A model generated the notes under the pieces. That model was not told the DNA's origin. It saw only the letters and a list, made by a program, of their open reading frames with translations, and did not search any database. From positions 4,276 to 13,672 of the forward strand of contig DIPB01000104.1 of NCBI GenBank assembly GCA_002426275.1: a stretch of 9,397 nucleotides of DNA, read 5' to 3'. This document shows, one piece after another, positions 1 through 6,897 of the stretch (position 1 is the stretch's first letter; every line of letters begins with the position of its first letter). The position numbers and the translations under genes are program-made. This DNA comes from Firmicutes bacterium UBA5499. GTDB lineage: Bacteria; Bacillota; DTU084.

Positions 1-1324
1 TGACCGGCTCTTCGGTCAAGGGCGCCGCTAGCGTCACAATGTTTTCGGCGTCCGTGATCTCTCTTTGTCCGGCCGGCGTGGTCACGCTGGCAAGCCATCC
101 TGCCGGCGTGTATCGATGCGCCAGCGTAAACGTTTCGTCAGAAAAATCTTTGCGCGTCAGCTCGGTCAAAAGACCGGCTTCATTGTATCTATATACGGTT
201 TCGCCTGCGGCGTCTTTCATCCTAGCACGTTTACCAGCTGCAGTATATTGAATCTCCACCGAGCTGCCATCGGTGTAGGTCGCGGTGAGAAGCCGCTTCT
301 CCTCGTCAAAGGAGAAATCCGTGCGCCGGCCCTGCGAATCTATGCGGTACAAAGGTTTGCCTTCGAGGTAATGATAGCTTACTGTACCGTGAACAGACTT
401 CACTGCCTGTAATTTCCCCTCTAAATAAGAATACGTGAGCTCAACTTTGCGCGCTGCCGGCTCCGTGCTCTGCGGCTGATTGTACGGAAAGCTTTCCGTC
501 CGCTCTCCGCTTGTGATGTCCAGCTTAGACAGCAACCCTTGCCAGTCGTAGGTAAAGTTGGCTTCGGTATTGGCGGTTGTGAGCTTTTTTAGCCTGCCCA
601 GCCCGTCAAACTCTTTGACGATGGTCTGCTCTTCTTTGCCGTCGCTGTAAAGCGCAGTGGACTGATTGCCGGCAAAGGTGACATTACCTACCGGATGAAG
701 GATTTCCTCCGGCTGAGGACTATAGAATTGCAACAACAACTGATCCCAAGCGACAGCTGTAAAGGGAGAATCAGTCTGTCCCAGATACTTGAACTTACTC
801 ACAAGCGCGAGCCCATCTTTTTCAAGATGCCGCGCTTCGATTCGTTCTTCGGTATCTCGGTTTTGGACTTGGTAAATGGCGTAAACTTCTTTTCCAGTTA
901 CCTCGTTGCCCGTAATTGTGAACTCCACGCGTCCCTTGCCGTTGCCTGCGGCATCTTTTATCAAAATGGAAGTTTTTTCGGATGCGTAAGTATAGAACTG
1001 ATCCACAACCAGCGCCCCGTTTTCGTCATAGAGAAGCTGCTCAGCCACTTTCTCGCGTTCGTAAAAATACTGACTGCGAGCTCCTGTGGGGTACTGGATC
1101 CCAGTGATCCGCTGCTCTCCTCCGTAATAATCATAGGTGAATGTGGATTTCAGATTCCCTTCTTCTTTCACAATCAACCGCCCGGTCACGGGATCAACCT
1201 TTTCCGTCCTGTTATCGAAAAAACCGGCCCAGGGCGAGTCTGCCAGCAGATTGGCTTCGGCAAAACAAAGCCCTGTAGCCAGCATGAGCACCAAAGAAAG
1301 GAAAAAAGCCCTCCGCTTTCTCAC
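1..1324 (-). CDS. Secreted YD-repeat (RHS-like) protein, N-terminal part; C-terminus beyond window
   Basis: Reading the minus strand from a GTG at 1324 gives 441 codons with no stop before the window edge, so the gene is partial at its C-terminus. The GTG lies 7 bases downstream of a GGGAGG ribosome site. It opens a classic Sec signal peptide: basic MRKRR, a hydrophobic core at about residues 7-19, and a likely cut after LCFA near residue 22. No lipobox is present. The mature part has YD-type repeats: TFTYDYYGGEQRITGI at 61-76, EFDGLGRLKKL at 238-248, NFTYDWQGLLSKLDI near 256-270, and a denser run at about 312-390 with DSQGRRTDFSFD and YRYNEAGLLTEL. Such repeats form beta shells in RHS/teneurin proteins that wrap a C-terminal cargo. 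The RHS core end and any toxin tail would lie outside the window, so whether it is a toxin, adhesin or wall protein is open. The family call is sound; the function is not known. Confidence 0.85.
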   Translation of the reverse strand, partial: MRKRRAFFLSLVLMLATGLCFAEANLLADSPWAGFFDNRTEKVDPVTGRLIVKEEGNLKSTFTYDYYGGEQRITGIQYPTGARSQYFYEREKVAEQLLYDENGALVVDQFYTYASEKTSILIKDAAGNGKGRVEFTITGNEVTGKEVYAIYQVQNRDTEERIEARHLEKDGLALVSKFKYLGQTDSPFTAVAWDQLLLQFYSPQPEEILHPVGNVTFAGNQSTALYSDGKEEQTIVKEFDGLGRLKKLTTANTEANFTYDWQGLLSKLDITSGERTESFPYNQPQSTEPAARKVELTYSYLEGKLQAVKSVHGTVSYHYLEGKPLYRIDSQGRRTDFSFDEEKRLLTATYTDGSSVEIQYTAAGKRARMKDAAGETVYRYNEAGLLTELTRKDFSDETFTLAHRYTPAGWLASVTTPAGQREITDAENIVTLAAPLTEEPV

Positions 1325-1466
1325 TGCACTTCCCTCCCTATTTCTTTCCTTCTCTCTTTCAATCCACTTCTCCGCATCGGGTTAGATCAAAATTTAACTT
1401 CTACTTAATATTTCCACCTCAAGGAAGATTTTCCTGTTCTAGCGACGACTACCTCCCAAAATATTT
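1325..1466. other. Intergenic gap between mtnA and the YD-repeat gene
   Basis: This 142-base gap separates two minus-strand genes. I see no intrinsic terminator: the best hairpin, AGGAA-GATT-TTCCT at about 1422-1435, has only five pairs and no clear U tract. I also see no convincing -35/-10 pair for the YD-repeat gene, only scattered AT-rich candidates such as TATTAA. On the coding strand, the last 45 or so bases before the GTG start are almost all purine. The YD-repeat gene could be transcribed by read-through from mtnA or from a promoter I cannot recognise. Confidence 0.5.
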
Positions 1467-2483
1467 TTACTCGGCAAACTTTCCTTCATAAGGGAACCTG
1501 AAAACTCCCCGCTCTGTGATCACGGCGGAGATTAGCTGGGCCGGAGTGACGTCGAAGGCCGGATTGTAGACTTTGACATTCTCAGGCGCAATGCGCCGGC
1601 CTGCCAGGTGCGTCACTTCCTCGGCCGGTCTTTCTTCGATCACGATTTCTTTGCCTGTGGCGATGGCCAGATCGATGCTTGAAGTTGGCGCCGCTATGTA
1701 AAAAGGAATCTGATGCGCCTTGGCAAGGACGGCTAAAGAATATGTGCCTATCTTGTTCGCCGTATCCCCATTGGCGGCGATGCGATCCGCTCCGGCGATG
1801 ACCGCGTCCACCTTCCCTTGGGCCATAACGCAGCCGGCCATATTATCGCAAAGCAATGTCACATCCAGACCGTCTGCCAAAAGTTCCCAGGCGGTGAGTC
1901 TAGCTCCTTGCAGCACGGGTCTGGTCTCCAGCGCATAAACTGAAATATGTTTTCCGGCTTCCTTGGCGGCGCGAATCACGCCTAGGGCCGTACCGTAATC
2001 CGTGCCGGCCAGCGCCCCGGCGTTGCAGATCGTCAGCACGCTGACAGTTTCAGGCAACAGCGCGGCGCCAAAGCGACCAATGGTTTTACTATTCTGAACA
2101 TCTTCCCTCACAACCGCCGCCGCTTCCTGACGCAAGCTCTGACAGATGGTCTGGTAATCCGTTTGATTTGTTACGGCAGCCAGCATTCTTTTGATTGCCC
2201 AGAAAAGATTTACCGCAGTGGGACGAGTTCCCGCCAAGAGCTTTCCCGACCGCTCTAGATCCGCCTTTACGGTCCCCGGGCTGCTTTGCAAAGCGGCTAA
2301 TACCATACCATAGGCTGCGGCTGCACCTATAGCGGAAGCGCCGCGCACCGTGAGGTTCCGGATAGCTTCCGCCACATCCTCGACCGTTTTGCAGCTTTTA
2401 TATTCGGCTGCAAGGGGGAGCCGCCGCTGATCCAACAAGTACAAAGTATCTTCCTGCCAATTCATGGTTTGTGCCCTGGCCAT
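1467..2483 (-). CDS. mtnA: S-methyl-5-thioribose-1-phosphate isomerase
   Basis: This cytosolic enzyme interconverts 5-methylthioribose-1-phosphate and 5-methylthioribulose-1-phosphate in salvage of methylthioadenosine left over from SAM use. The 338-residue length is normal for the family. Family signatures appear in order: NLTVRGASAIGAAAAYG (43-59), TRPTAVNLFWA (86-96), the catalytic-cysteine segment TICNAGALAGTDYGTA (151-166, Cys153), ETRPVLQGARLTAWE (186-200), and GADRIAANGDTANKIGTY (231-248) with the catalytic aspartate at 233. These match Cys160 and Asp240 of Bacillus subtilis MtnA. One oddity is Ser50 where the family motif VRGAPAIG normally has proline. The start is uncertain: neither the ATG at 2483 nor the in-frame ATG at 2465 (MNWQEDTL) has a strong ribosome site. 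No other salvage gene (kinase, nucleosidase, aldolase) is in the window. The related eIF2B-like and ribose-1,5-bisphosphate isomerases are less likely given the close motif match. Confidence 0.96.
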   Translation of the reverse strand: MARAQTMNWQEDTLYLLDQRRLPLAAEYKSCKTVEDVAEAIRNLTVRGASAIGAAAAYGMVLAALQSSPGTVKADLERSGKLLAGTRPTAVNLFWAIKRMLAAVTNQTDYQTICQSLRQEAAAVVREDVQNSKTIGRFGAALLPETVSVLTICNAGALAGTDYGTALGVIRAAKEAGKHISVYALETRPVLQGARLTAWELLADGLDVTLLCDNMAGCVMAQGKVDAVIAGADRIAANGDTANKIGTYSLAVLAKAHQIPFYIAAPTSSIDLAIATGKEIVIEERPAEEVTHLAGRRIAPENVKVYNPAFDVTPAQLISAVITERGVFRFPYEGKFAE

Positions 2484-2507
2484 TTCTTTACCACATCCCT
2501 TAACTTA

Positions 2508-2535
2508 ATTATATCATATGTTCGAAAAGGAACAA
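2508..2535 (-). promoter_or_regulatory. Putative sigma-70 type promoter of mtnA
   Basis: On the minus strand there is a perfect TATAAT -10 at 2513-2508, with TTGTTC (three matches to TTGACA) as -35 at 2535-2530 and a 16-base spacer. The expected transcription start near 2500 gives a leader of under 20 bases, too short for a SAM or other riboswitch. An inverted repeat, TGTTC-N6-GAACA (2519-2534), overlaps the -35 and spacer and could be an operator, though arms this short arise by chance. Confidence 0.55.
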
Positions 2536-2635
2536 GATTAACGGATATTTTTCAGAAACGGGGAAGGAAAAATATGCCGACAAGCTAAGAAGGAATAATC
2601 ACAGAAATCGCGAATTTATATATATTATGCTAAAG

Positions 2636-2644
2636 AAAGGAGGG
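2636..2644 (+). promoter_or_regulatory. Ribosome binding site fixing the barrel-protein start at 2651
   Basis: AAAGGAGGG at 2636-2644 is a near-perfect Shine-Dalgarno sequence six bases before the ATG at 2651. An in-frame ATG at 2627 lies upstream of this site and would place it inside the coding region. That ATG also lacks its own site and would put a needless MLKKGGKP extension before the signal peptide. A weak TATATT/TATTAT -10 may lie at 2621-2628, but I find no matching -35. Confidence 0.8.
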
Positions 2645-2650
2645 AAACCA

Positions 2651-3397
2651 ATGATGAAAAAAATATCTTCCTATGCGCTGCCAGTGTTGATCGTGGTTGG
2701 ACTCTTCGCCGCCCAGGCTGGAGCGCTGGAAATTGGCGCCGGCCTCTGGCTCCCGGAGGGAACATTCAAGTCCGCTGTTGACGTTAAATATGACAGCGAA
2801 CTCTCCGGCAAACTCAATGTGCTCACAGTTCCAGGAAGCCCCATAGGGATCGGGCCTGTAGCTTTGGTGAGCGAAACCAATTTGGGCACCAATTTAAATT
2901 TCGGCGAATTGAAAACTTTGATTCAGGACAAGACAGGCAATGGTTTCCTTTTTGCGGATCTACTGGGCGGAATCAGGATGAACCTCCCCATCAAGCTATT
3001 CGGCATTTCCGCTCAAGGCCTGGTGAGCTACGGCGCCACCGGCTTTGCCAATGTTAACCTTGAGAATGAAAACTCTAAGTACTTCACTTCCCTATATTGG
3101 GGTCCCCGTTTCCGCGGGCAGCTGAAAAAGGAAATCGTCGGCAATCTGCTGACCGCGGTTGCCAGCTATGAATTTGCTCCGGAATTGCATGGGCTGCGGA
3201 AGCGAGCCACTGTAGAGGGTGAAGCGCCGGATGAACAGATCGAGAATACCTCGCTGACTAACTACCGGCTGGGGCTTGAGGCGCACGTACCTTTTGCCAC
3301 CATCGGCGCTGGCTACAGGTCGCTAACGTTGGAGGACGGCGCTGGTTACAAGGCGGACTTCTCCGGCTACTACGCTGAAGCCAAATTCGGATTCTAG
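2651..3397 (+). CDS. Predicted outer-membrane beta-barrel protein, family not recognised
   Basis: This is a 248-residue exported protein. MMKK is followed by a hydrophobic stretch (about 8-22) and an AQAGA cut site near residue 25, a typical Sec signal peptide. The mature chain begins LEIGAGLW. It has alternating polar/apolar stretches rich in Gly, Tyr, Phe and Leu, such as ADLLGGIRMNLPIKLFGISA, YRLGLEAHVPFATIGAGYRS and the final FSGYYAEAKFGF. It ends in phenylalanine, the usual BamA-recognised C-terminal residue of outer-membrane barrels. There is no transmembrane helix after the signal peptide. I would guess 8 to 10 strands by size, a small barrel of the OmpA/OmpW/YfaZ size class, but I cannot assign a named family or ligand. 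The gene stands alone between a divergent mtnA and its own terminator, so context gives no role. If correct, it means the host has an outer membrane. Confidence 0.7.
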   Translation: MMKKISSYALPVLIVVGLFAAQAGALEIGAGLWLPEGTFKSAVDVKYDSELSGKLNVLTVPGSPIGIGPVALVSETNLGTNLNFGELKTLIQDKTGNGFLFADLLGGIRMNLPIKLFGISAQGLVSYGATGFANVNLENENSKYFTSLYWGPRFRGQLKKEIVGNLLTAVASYEFAPELHGLRKRATVEGEAPDEQIENTSLTNYRLGLEAHVPFATIGAGYRSLTLEDGAGYKADFSGYYAEAKFGF

Positions 3398-3418
3398 ATT
3401 CAGAAAAACATTTACGTC

Positions 3419-3456
3419 AAAAGGGGTGAGCTTTTGCTCATCCCTTCTTGTATTTT
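3419..3456 (+). terminator. Intrinsic terminator after the barrel-protein gene
   Basis: AAGGGGTGAGC (3421-3431) pairs with GCTCATCCCTT (3436-3446) across a TTTT loop. The stem has eleven pairs with one G-U wobble. It is followed by a broken T-rich tail, CTTGTATTTT. It begins 23 bases past the stop codon and separates the barrel gene from the desulfurase-thiI pair. Confidence 0.85.
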
Positions 3457-3457
3457 C

Positions 3458-3466
3458 TGGTAAACT
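3458..3466 (+). promoter_or_regulatory. Candidate extended -10 promoter for the desulfurase-thiI operon
   Basis: TGGTAAACT at 3458-3466 fits an extended -10 (TGn plus TAAACT, four of six matches). It would start transcripts near 3473, just ahead of the GAGGAGG ribosome site at 3481-3487. No good -35 is present, because that region is occupied by the terminator stem. This is a weak call, made because some promoter must lie between the terminator and the gene unless read-through serves it. Confidence 0.3.
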
Positions 3467-3492
3467 CGTAGATAATAGAAGAGGAGGATGAG

Positions 3493-4659
3493 ATGAAAGC
3501 ATATCTGGATAATAGCGCTACCACGCCTTTGGATCCTTTGGTCCTGGCGGAATTAGAGCGCGTCTATAACAATGTGCCCGGCAATGCCTCCTCGCTGTAT
3601 TCTCTAGGGCTGGAAGCTGAGCAGGAACTAAAACGCTGTCGGGAGACCTTAGCCGGCTTCCTTGGAGTATCCGCCAAAGAAATATATTTCGCCAGCGGCG
3701 GCACAGAGACAAATAATCTGGCCATTTGGGGTGCGGCTTCAGCCCGCCGGCGTCAGGGAAAACATCTGATCACAACGGCTGTGGAACACCCGTCTGTGCT
3801 TCGCGTTTTCCAAGCGCTGGAGGAGGAGGACTGGCAGGTTACATACCTGCCCTGCGACAGGGAAGGCAAAATCCAGCCTCGGCGCCTGCAGGCAGCCGTG
3901 CGGGACGATACGGTTTTGGTGAGCACCATGTTTGTGAATAACGAAACAGGCGCCATCGCTCCTTTGGCGGAACTGTCCCGGGTTCTGCGGGAAAGAAAAC
4001 AAGGGCTACCGCTGTGGCATGTGGACGCGGTGCAAGGATTCGGCCGTTTGGAAATTAAGCCGTCGGAACTGGGAATAGACCTCTTAAGTCTCAGCGGGCA
4101 TAAAATCCACGCTCCCAAAGGAGTAGGAGCTCTTTATTGCCGATCCGGCGTTCACCTCAAGCCGCTTTTCCACGGCGGCCAACAGGAGCACGCTCTGCGT
4201 CCTGGCACGGAAAACGTGGCCGGGATCGCCGCCTTGCGGAAAGCTGCGGAACTTGCCTTTACAGCGCGAGAGACTACCATCAAGCGGCTCGGTCAGTTTA
4301 AAACCCGGCTCAGAGCCTGTGCTGAAAGCTGCGGCGGCATTGTGAACGGACCTCTTGATGAAACCGCCGCGCCCTATATCCTGAATCTTTCTTTTCCCGG
4401 CGTGCCTGCGGAAGTGCTGCTGCACTCTTTGGACGCGCGGGAGATCTATGTTTCCACTGGCTCGGCATGTTCCTCCAGGCAAAAGACCCCCAGTCACGTG
4501 CTGAGCGCCATGAGAGTTGACCAAGACCAACTAAAAAGCGCCGTTCGCTTAAGTCTTTCCCGCCTCACACGAGAAGAGGAAGTGGAATATGCCTGCCAAG
4601 TACTGCCACAGGTGGTTGCAGAGCTCAGAGCCATCTACGGGGCCAGAAGTCAGCATTGA
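3493..4659 (+). CDS. Cysteine desulfurase (NifS/IscS family), ThiI-associated
   Basis: This PLP enzyme removes sulfur from L-cysteine, giving alanine and an enzyme-bound persulfide. It has 388 residues, normal for class V aminotransferase-fold desulfurases. Visible hallmarks are the YLDNSATTP start, GGTETNN (69-75), cofactor-stacking His99 in EHPSV, NNETG (149-153), HVDAVQ (176-181), SGHK with the PLP lysine at 204, RPGTEN (236-241), and the active-site loop STGSACSS with catalytic Cys326. The start ATG has a GAGGAGG site five bases upstream. The stop codon lies 10 bases before the thiI start, so the two are surely co-transcribed. This is the same pairing as nifZ-thiI of Bacillus subtilis, where the desulfurase passes sulfur directly to ThiI for 4-thiouridine in tRNA. 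A wider role in iron-sulfur assembly cannot be excluded, but no scaffold gene (iscU/nifU) is next to it. Confidence 0.95.
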   Translation: MKAYLDNSATTPLDPLVLAELERVYNNVPGNASSLYSLGLEAEQELKRCRETLAGFLGVSAKEIYFASGGTETNNLAIWGAASARRRQGKHLITTAVEHPSVLRVFQALEEEDWQVTYLPCDREGKIQPRRLQAAVRDDTVLVSTMFVNNETGAIAPLAELSRVLRERKQGLPLWHVDAVQGFGRLEIKPSELGIDLLSLSGHKIHAPKGVGALYCRSGVHLKPLFHGGQQEHALRPGTENVAGIAALRKAAELAFTARETTIKRLGQFKTRLRACAESCGGIVNGPLDETAAPYILNLSFPGVPAEVLLHSLDAREIYVSTGSACSSRQKTPSHVLSAMRVDQDQLKSAVRLSLSRLTREEEVEYACQVLPQVVAELRAIYGARSQH

Positions 4660-4664
4660 GGTGA
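4658..4664 (+). promoter_or_regulatory. Ribosome binding site fixing the thiI start at 4670
   Basis: GAGGTGA at 4658-4664 is a seven-base match to the 16S anti-Shine-Dalgarno complement (GGAGGTGA), five bases before a GTG at 4670. It overlaps the last two bases of the desulfurase stop codon, suggesting translational coupling. It decides against the GTG at 4661, which lies inside the site, and against the in-frame ATG at 4589, which lies far inside the desulfurase gene. Confidence 0.85.
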
Positions 4665-4669
4665 AAATT

Positions 4670-5863
4670 GTGTACAGCCATTTGCTCATCAGTTACGGTG
4701 AACTAGCTCTCAAAGGACTTAACAGACCAAGATTTGAAGAAAAATTGCTCGCCAATATTCGTCATGCCCTGCCGCAAATCCCGGCGGAACGAATCTACCG
4801 TACCCGGGGCCGCTGTTTCGTGCAGCTTGCCGGCGAACCCGTTGAAGAAATCCTGCCCGCTCTCAGCCGGGTCTTTGGCGTAGTTGCCATCAGTCCGGCG
4901 CTGGCTGTGGAAAAGAATCTGCCAAGCATTCAGGATGCGGCCTGGCAGGTGACCGAATCACGTCTCGCGGCGGGAGCTCCTTTTACGTTCAAAATTGAAT
5001 CAAGAAGGGTTGATAAGCGTTTCCCTCTGACTTCCCCCCAGTTAAGCCAAAAGGCGGCTTCCTATGTAATCCAAAAAGCCGACGCCGCCTATCCCGGACT
5101 ATTATCTGTGGATGTGCATCAGCCGCAACTGCTGGTTCAACTTGAAGTCCGCGACGAAAAGGCTTATATTTATGGTGAGAAATATCCGGGGCCGGGCGGA
5201 TTGCCCGTGGGAGTGAGCGGTAAAACCCTGCTGATGCTTTCCGGCGGCATCGATAGTCCCGTGGCAGGCTGGATGATGCAGAAACGCGGCGCGCAGCTGG
5301 GAGCGGTGCATTTTCACAGCTATCCGCTGACCAGCCGGCGGGCTCAACAAAAGGTGACTGACCTTGCCCGGATTTTGGCCGGCTGGGGTGGGCCGCTGCC
5401 GGTTTATTTTGTCTACTTTACCGAAATCCAAAAGGCTATCCACGCCAAAACGCCCGAGAACCTGCATGTGATCTTGATGCGGAGAATGATGATGCGGCTG
5501 GCAAATCTCATCGCGGCGCGGGATCATTACCAAGCCATTGTCACAGGAGAGAGCTTAGGCCAGGTGGCAAGCCAAACGTTGGATTCCTTGCACGTTGTCA
5601 ATTGCCTTTCGCTTCTTCCAGTGCTCAGGCCGTTAATCGGCATGGATAAAGAAGAGATCATTGCGCGCTCTGAGAGAATCGGTACTTTTGAGCTGTCTAT
5701 TCAGCCTTATGAGGATTGCTGCACTCTGTTCGTGCCCAAGCACCCGGTCACCAGACCTTCGCTGGGCCCTCTGGAAAAAGCGGAAGAGGCCCTTGCTGTG
5801 GAGGACCTCTTAGCTGAAGCGCTGGCGAAAACGGAACGAGCGCTGCTTAAGCCTGAGTTGTAA
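4670..5863 (+). CDS. thiI: tRNA uracil 4-sulfurtransferase ThiI, rhodanese-less type
   Basis: ThiI adenylates U8 of tRNA and inserts sulfur to give 4-thiouridine, a near-UV sensor; in many bacteria it also helps thiocarboxylate ThiS for thiamine. From the GTG start the protein is 397 residues and opens with the family-typical [18 protein letters not shown] ferredoxin-like/THUMP RNA-binding region covers about 1-165. The PP-loop [13 protein letters not shown] lies at 191-203, with [13 protein letters not shown] near 291-303. The chain has a conserved EDCC (348-351), then ends, with no rhodanese domain, unlike the 482-residue E. coli enzyme with its essential C-terminal cysteine. This is the Bacillus-type form, which takes persulfide directly from its neighbour desulfurase. 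The last 17 bases overlap the convergent transducer gene, and no terminator follows the stop. Confidence 0.96.
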   Translation: MYSHLLISYGELALKGLNRPRFEEKLLANIRHALPQIPAERIYRTRGRCFVQLAGEPVEEILPALSRVFGVVAISPALAVEKNLPSIQDAAWQVTESRLAAGAPFTFKIESRRVDKRFPLTSPQLSQKAASYVIQKADAAYPGLLSVDVHQPQLLVQLEVRDEKAYIYGEKYPGPGGLPVGVSGKTLLMLSGGIDSPVAGWMMQKRGAQLGAVHFHSYPLTSRRAQQKVTDLARILAGWGGPLPVYFVYFTEIQKAIHAKTPENLHVILMRRMMMRLANLIAARDHYQAIVTGESLGQVASQTLDSLHVVNCLSLLPVLRPLIGMDKEEIIARSERIGTFELSIQPYEDCCTLFVPKHPVTRPSLGPLEKAEEALAVEDLLAEALAKTERALLKPEL

Positions 5864-6812
5864 GTTCCCGGTAAGAGGCGACTGTCTCCTTGAGCGAAGA
5901 CACTTGCCGCTCTATTGTGGCCGCGACTTGAGTCTCATACTCTTTCGCTTGTTGACTTAGGCTCTCCGTCAGCTGTTCCAAGGAATTTTTCAACTCTAGA
6001 GCCTGCTCCTTGTTCTTGTTGACAACCTGGGTAGCCCTATCTGTGCCTGAACATAATAGCTTGATCACCTCGGAGATCTCTGTGGCGCCATTTTTTGAAA
6101 CCTGAGCCAATTTCTGAATTTCTTCCGCCACCACCGCAAAACCTCGGCCATGCTCGCCGGCTCTCGCCGCTTCTATCCCGGCATTGAGCGCGACCAGCGA
6201 TGTGTTTTCAGCGATTTCTTGAATCAAGGTGACTGCGTTGATGAGCCGAGTTGTATCGTCTTCCAGGTGTTTGACAAAACGATCCGATTCATCCAGGCCT
6301 ACTTCTAAATCTTGAAAACTCGCTGCCAGCTCAAGATTCCCCGACGCCTCTTGCGCAGGTAATTGAACTTCAAATCCTTGCAATTTATCCAGCAGCAGCT
6401 TTAGGGTATCGCGCAGCTTGACGGAATCCGCTTCCGCTGTCTTTTGTTTCTCGGCCAAGGCGGATGTTGTCTCTTCTTTTGCCCGAAGCTGTTTCTGTAC
6501 AGAGTTAAGTTCGTTTTTCAGCTTACCAATCTGGCCGCTCAGCTGCTGCTTTTCAGCAGTGTATATTTGCGCGTCAGCTTTCATGGCCGCAACGGCAGCC
6601 TCGCTATCCGTACGTTCAGGGGCAGTTATTTCAAAAGCATGACCTTCTTGTTCTTTTGCAAACAGCTCCGGAGAAAAACCAGCCCAATAAAGAGCCAGGG
6701 GACATAATAAGAGCAGTAACAGGTAGACAAAATGACCGGTAGAAATCATCGCAACTAAAACGATTAGGACCGAAGGCCCAAAAATCGCAGCTATCTTTTT
6801 CCAATCCATCAT
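5847..6812 (-). CDS. Short membrane-anchored methyl-accepting chemotaxis-type signalling protein
   Basis: From the ATG at 6812 the protein has 321 residues. Two hydrophobic segments (about 6-24 and 28-46) are joined by only a few residues, so it is a membrane hairpin with essentially no external sensor domain. There is no recognisable HAMP domain. A charged, coiled-coil-prone stretch follows (about 68-129). The MCP signalling tip comes next: [18 protein letters not shown] at 202-219, then [18 protein letters not shown] at 220-237, with coiled coil to the end. Such proteins bind CheA/CheW through the tip. The canonical tip reads QTNLLALNA, and here the Gln, Asn and second Leu are Asn, Ser and Val. 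With no periplasmic domain it probably senses a cytoplasmic or membrane-borne cue, or a partner protein. No che gene is nearby. It is divergent from a diguanylate cyclase and overlaps the end of thiI. Confidence 0.9.
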   Translation of the reverse strand: MMDWKKIAAIFGPSVLIVLVAMISTGHFVYLLLLLLCPLALYWAGFSPELFAKEQEGHAFEITAPERTDSEAAVAAMKADAQIYTAEKQQLSGQIGKLKNELNSVQKQLRAKEETTSALAEKQKTAEADSVKLRDTLKLLLDKLQGFEVQLPAQEASGNLELAASFQDLEVGLDESDRFVKHLEDDTTRLINAVTLIQEIAENTSLVALNAGIEAARAGEHGRGFAVVAEEIQKLAQVSKNGATEISEVIKLLCSGTDRATQVVNKNKEQALELKNSLEQLTESLSQQAKEYETQVAATIERQVSSLKETVASYRELTTQA

Positions 6813-6815
6813 GTG

Positions 6816-6824
6816 CCCCTCCTC
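6816..6824 (-). promoter_or_regulatory. Ribosome binding site fixing the transducer start at 6812
   Basis: On the minus strand, GAGGAGGGG (6824-6816) lies three bases before the ATG at 6812 and six before a second ATG at 6809, so either gives MDWKK. An in-frame ATG at 6860 would put this site inside the coding region and add a polar, non-conserved [16 protein letters not shown] leader before the membrane hairpin, so I reject it. Confidence 0.75.
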
Positions 6825-6837
6825 ACGGTTCATACTA

Positions 6838-6867
6838 ATTTTATCGGTACAGTTACTCAATTCTTAA
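6838..6867 (-). promoter_or_regulatory. Candidate promoter of the transducer gene
   Basis: On the minus strand, TAAAAT (6843-6838, five of six matches) forms a -10, with TTAAGA (6867-6862, four of six) as -35 and an 18-base spacer. The predicted start near 6831 leaves a short leader with the full ribosome site. It lies in the 85-base region shared with the divergent cyclase gene, for which I see no clear promoter. Confidence 0.4.
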
Positions 6868-6897
6868 GAGGTTCAATGAATAAGCAGGAGAAAAAAG

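Noticed and set aside
65..1408. Plus-strand open frames at 65-412, 695-1408 and 1137-1385
   Set aside because: They lie opposite one continuous minus-strand frame with a signal peptide and YD repeats. Their translations have no recognisable features, and the frame at 695 starts without a ribosome site.
2484..2507. SAM-responsive riboswitch in the mtnA leader
   Set aside because: The promoter leaves a leader under 20 bases, far too short for any known SAM riboswitch.
2574..2588. Tiny leader ORF (ATG CCG ACA AGC TAA) ahead of the barrel gene
   Set aside because: It has only four codons, no attenuator hairpin follows it before the gene, and it may lie upstream of the transcription start.
2627..2650. 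Upstream ATG at 2627 as start of the barrel protein
   Set aside because: The strong AAAGGAGGG site lies downstream of it, and the signal peptide begins naturally at 2651.
3448..3476. TTGTAT-17-GATAAT promoter for the desulfurase
   Set aside because: Its start point, near 3483, would fall inside the GAGGAGG ribosome site and leave almost no leader.
3518..4530. Minus-strand frames opposite the desulfurase and similar shadows opposite thiI, secF and secD
   Set aside because: They overlap well-identified genes and have no homology-like motifs or ribosome sites.
4589..4669. Long upstream extension of thiI starting at 4589
   Set aside because: It would overlap the desulfurase by 71 bases and add residues not found in ThiI proteins. 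GAGGTGA at 4658 points to the GTG at 4670.
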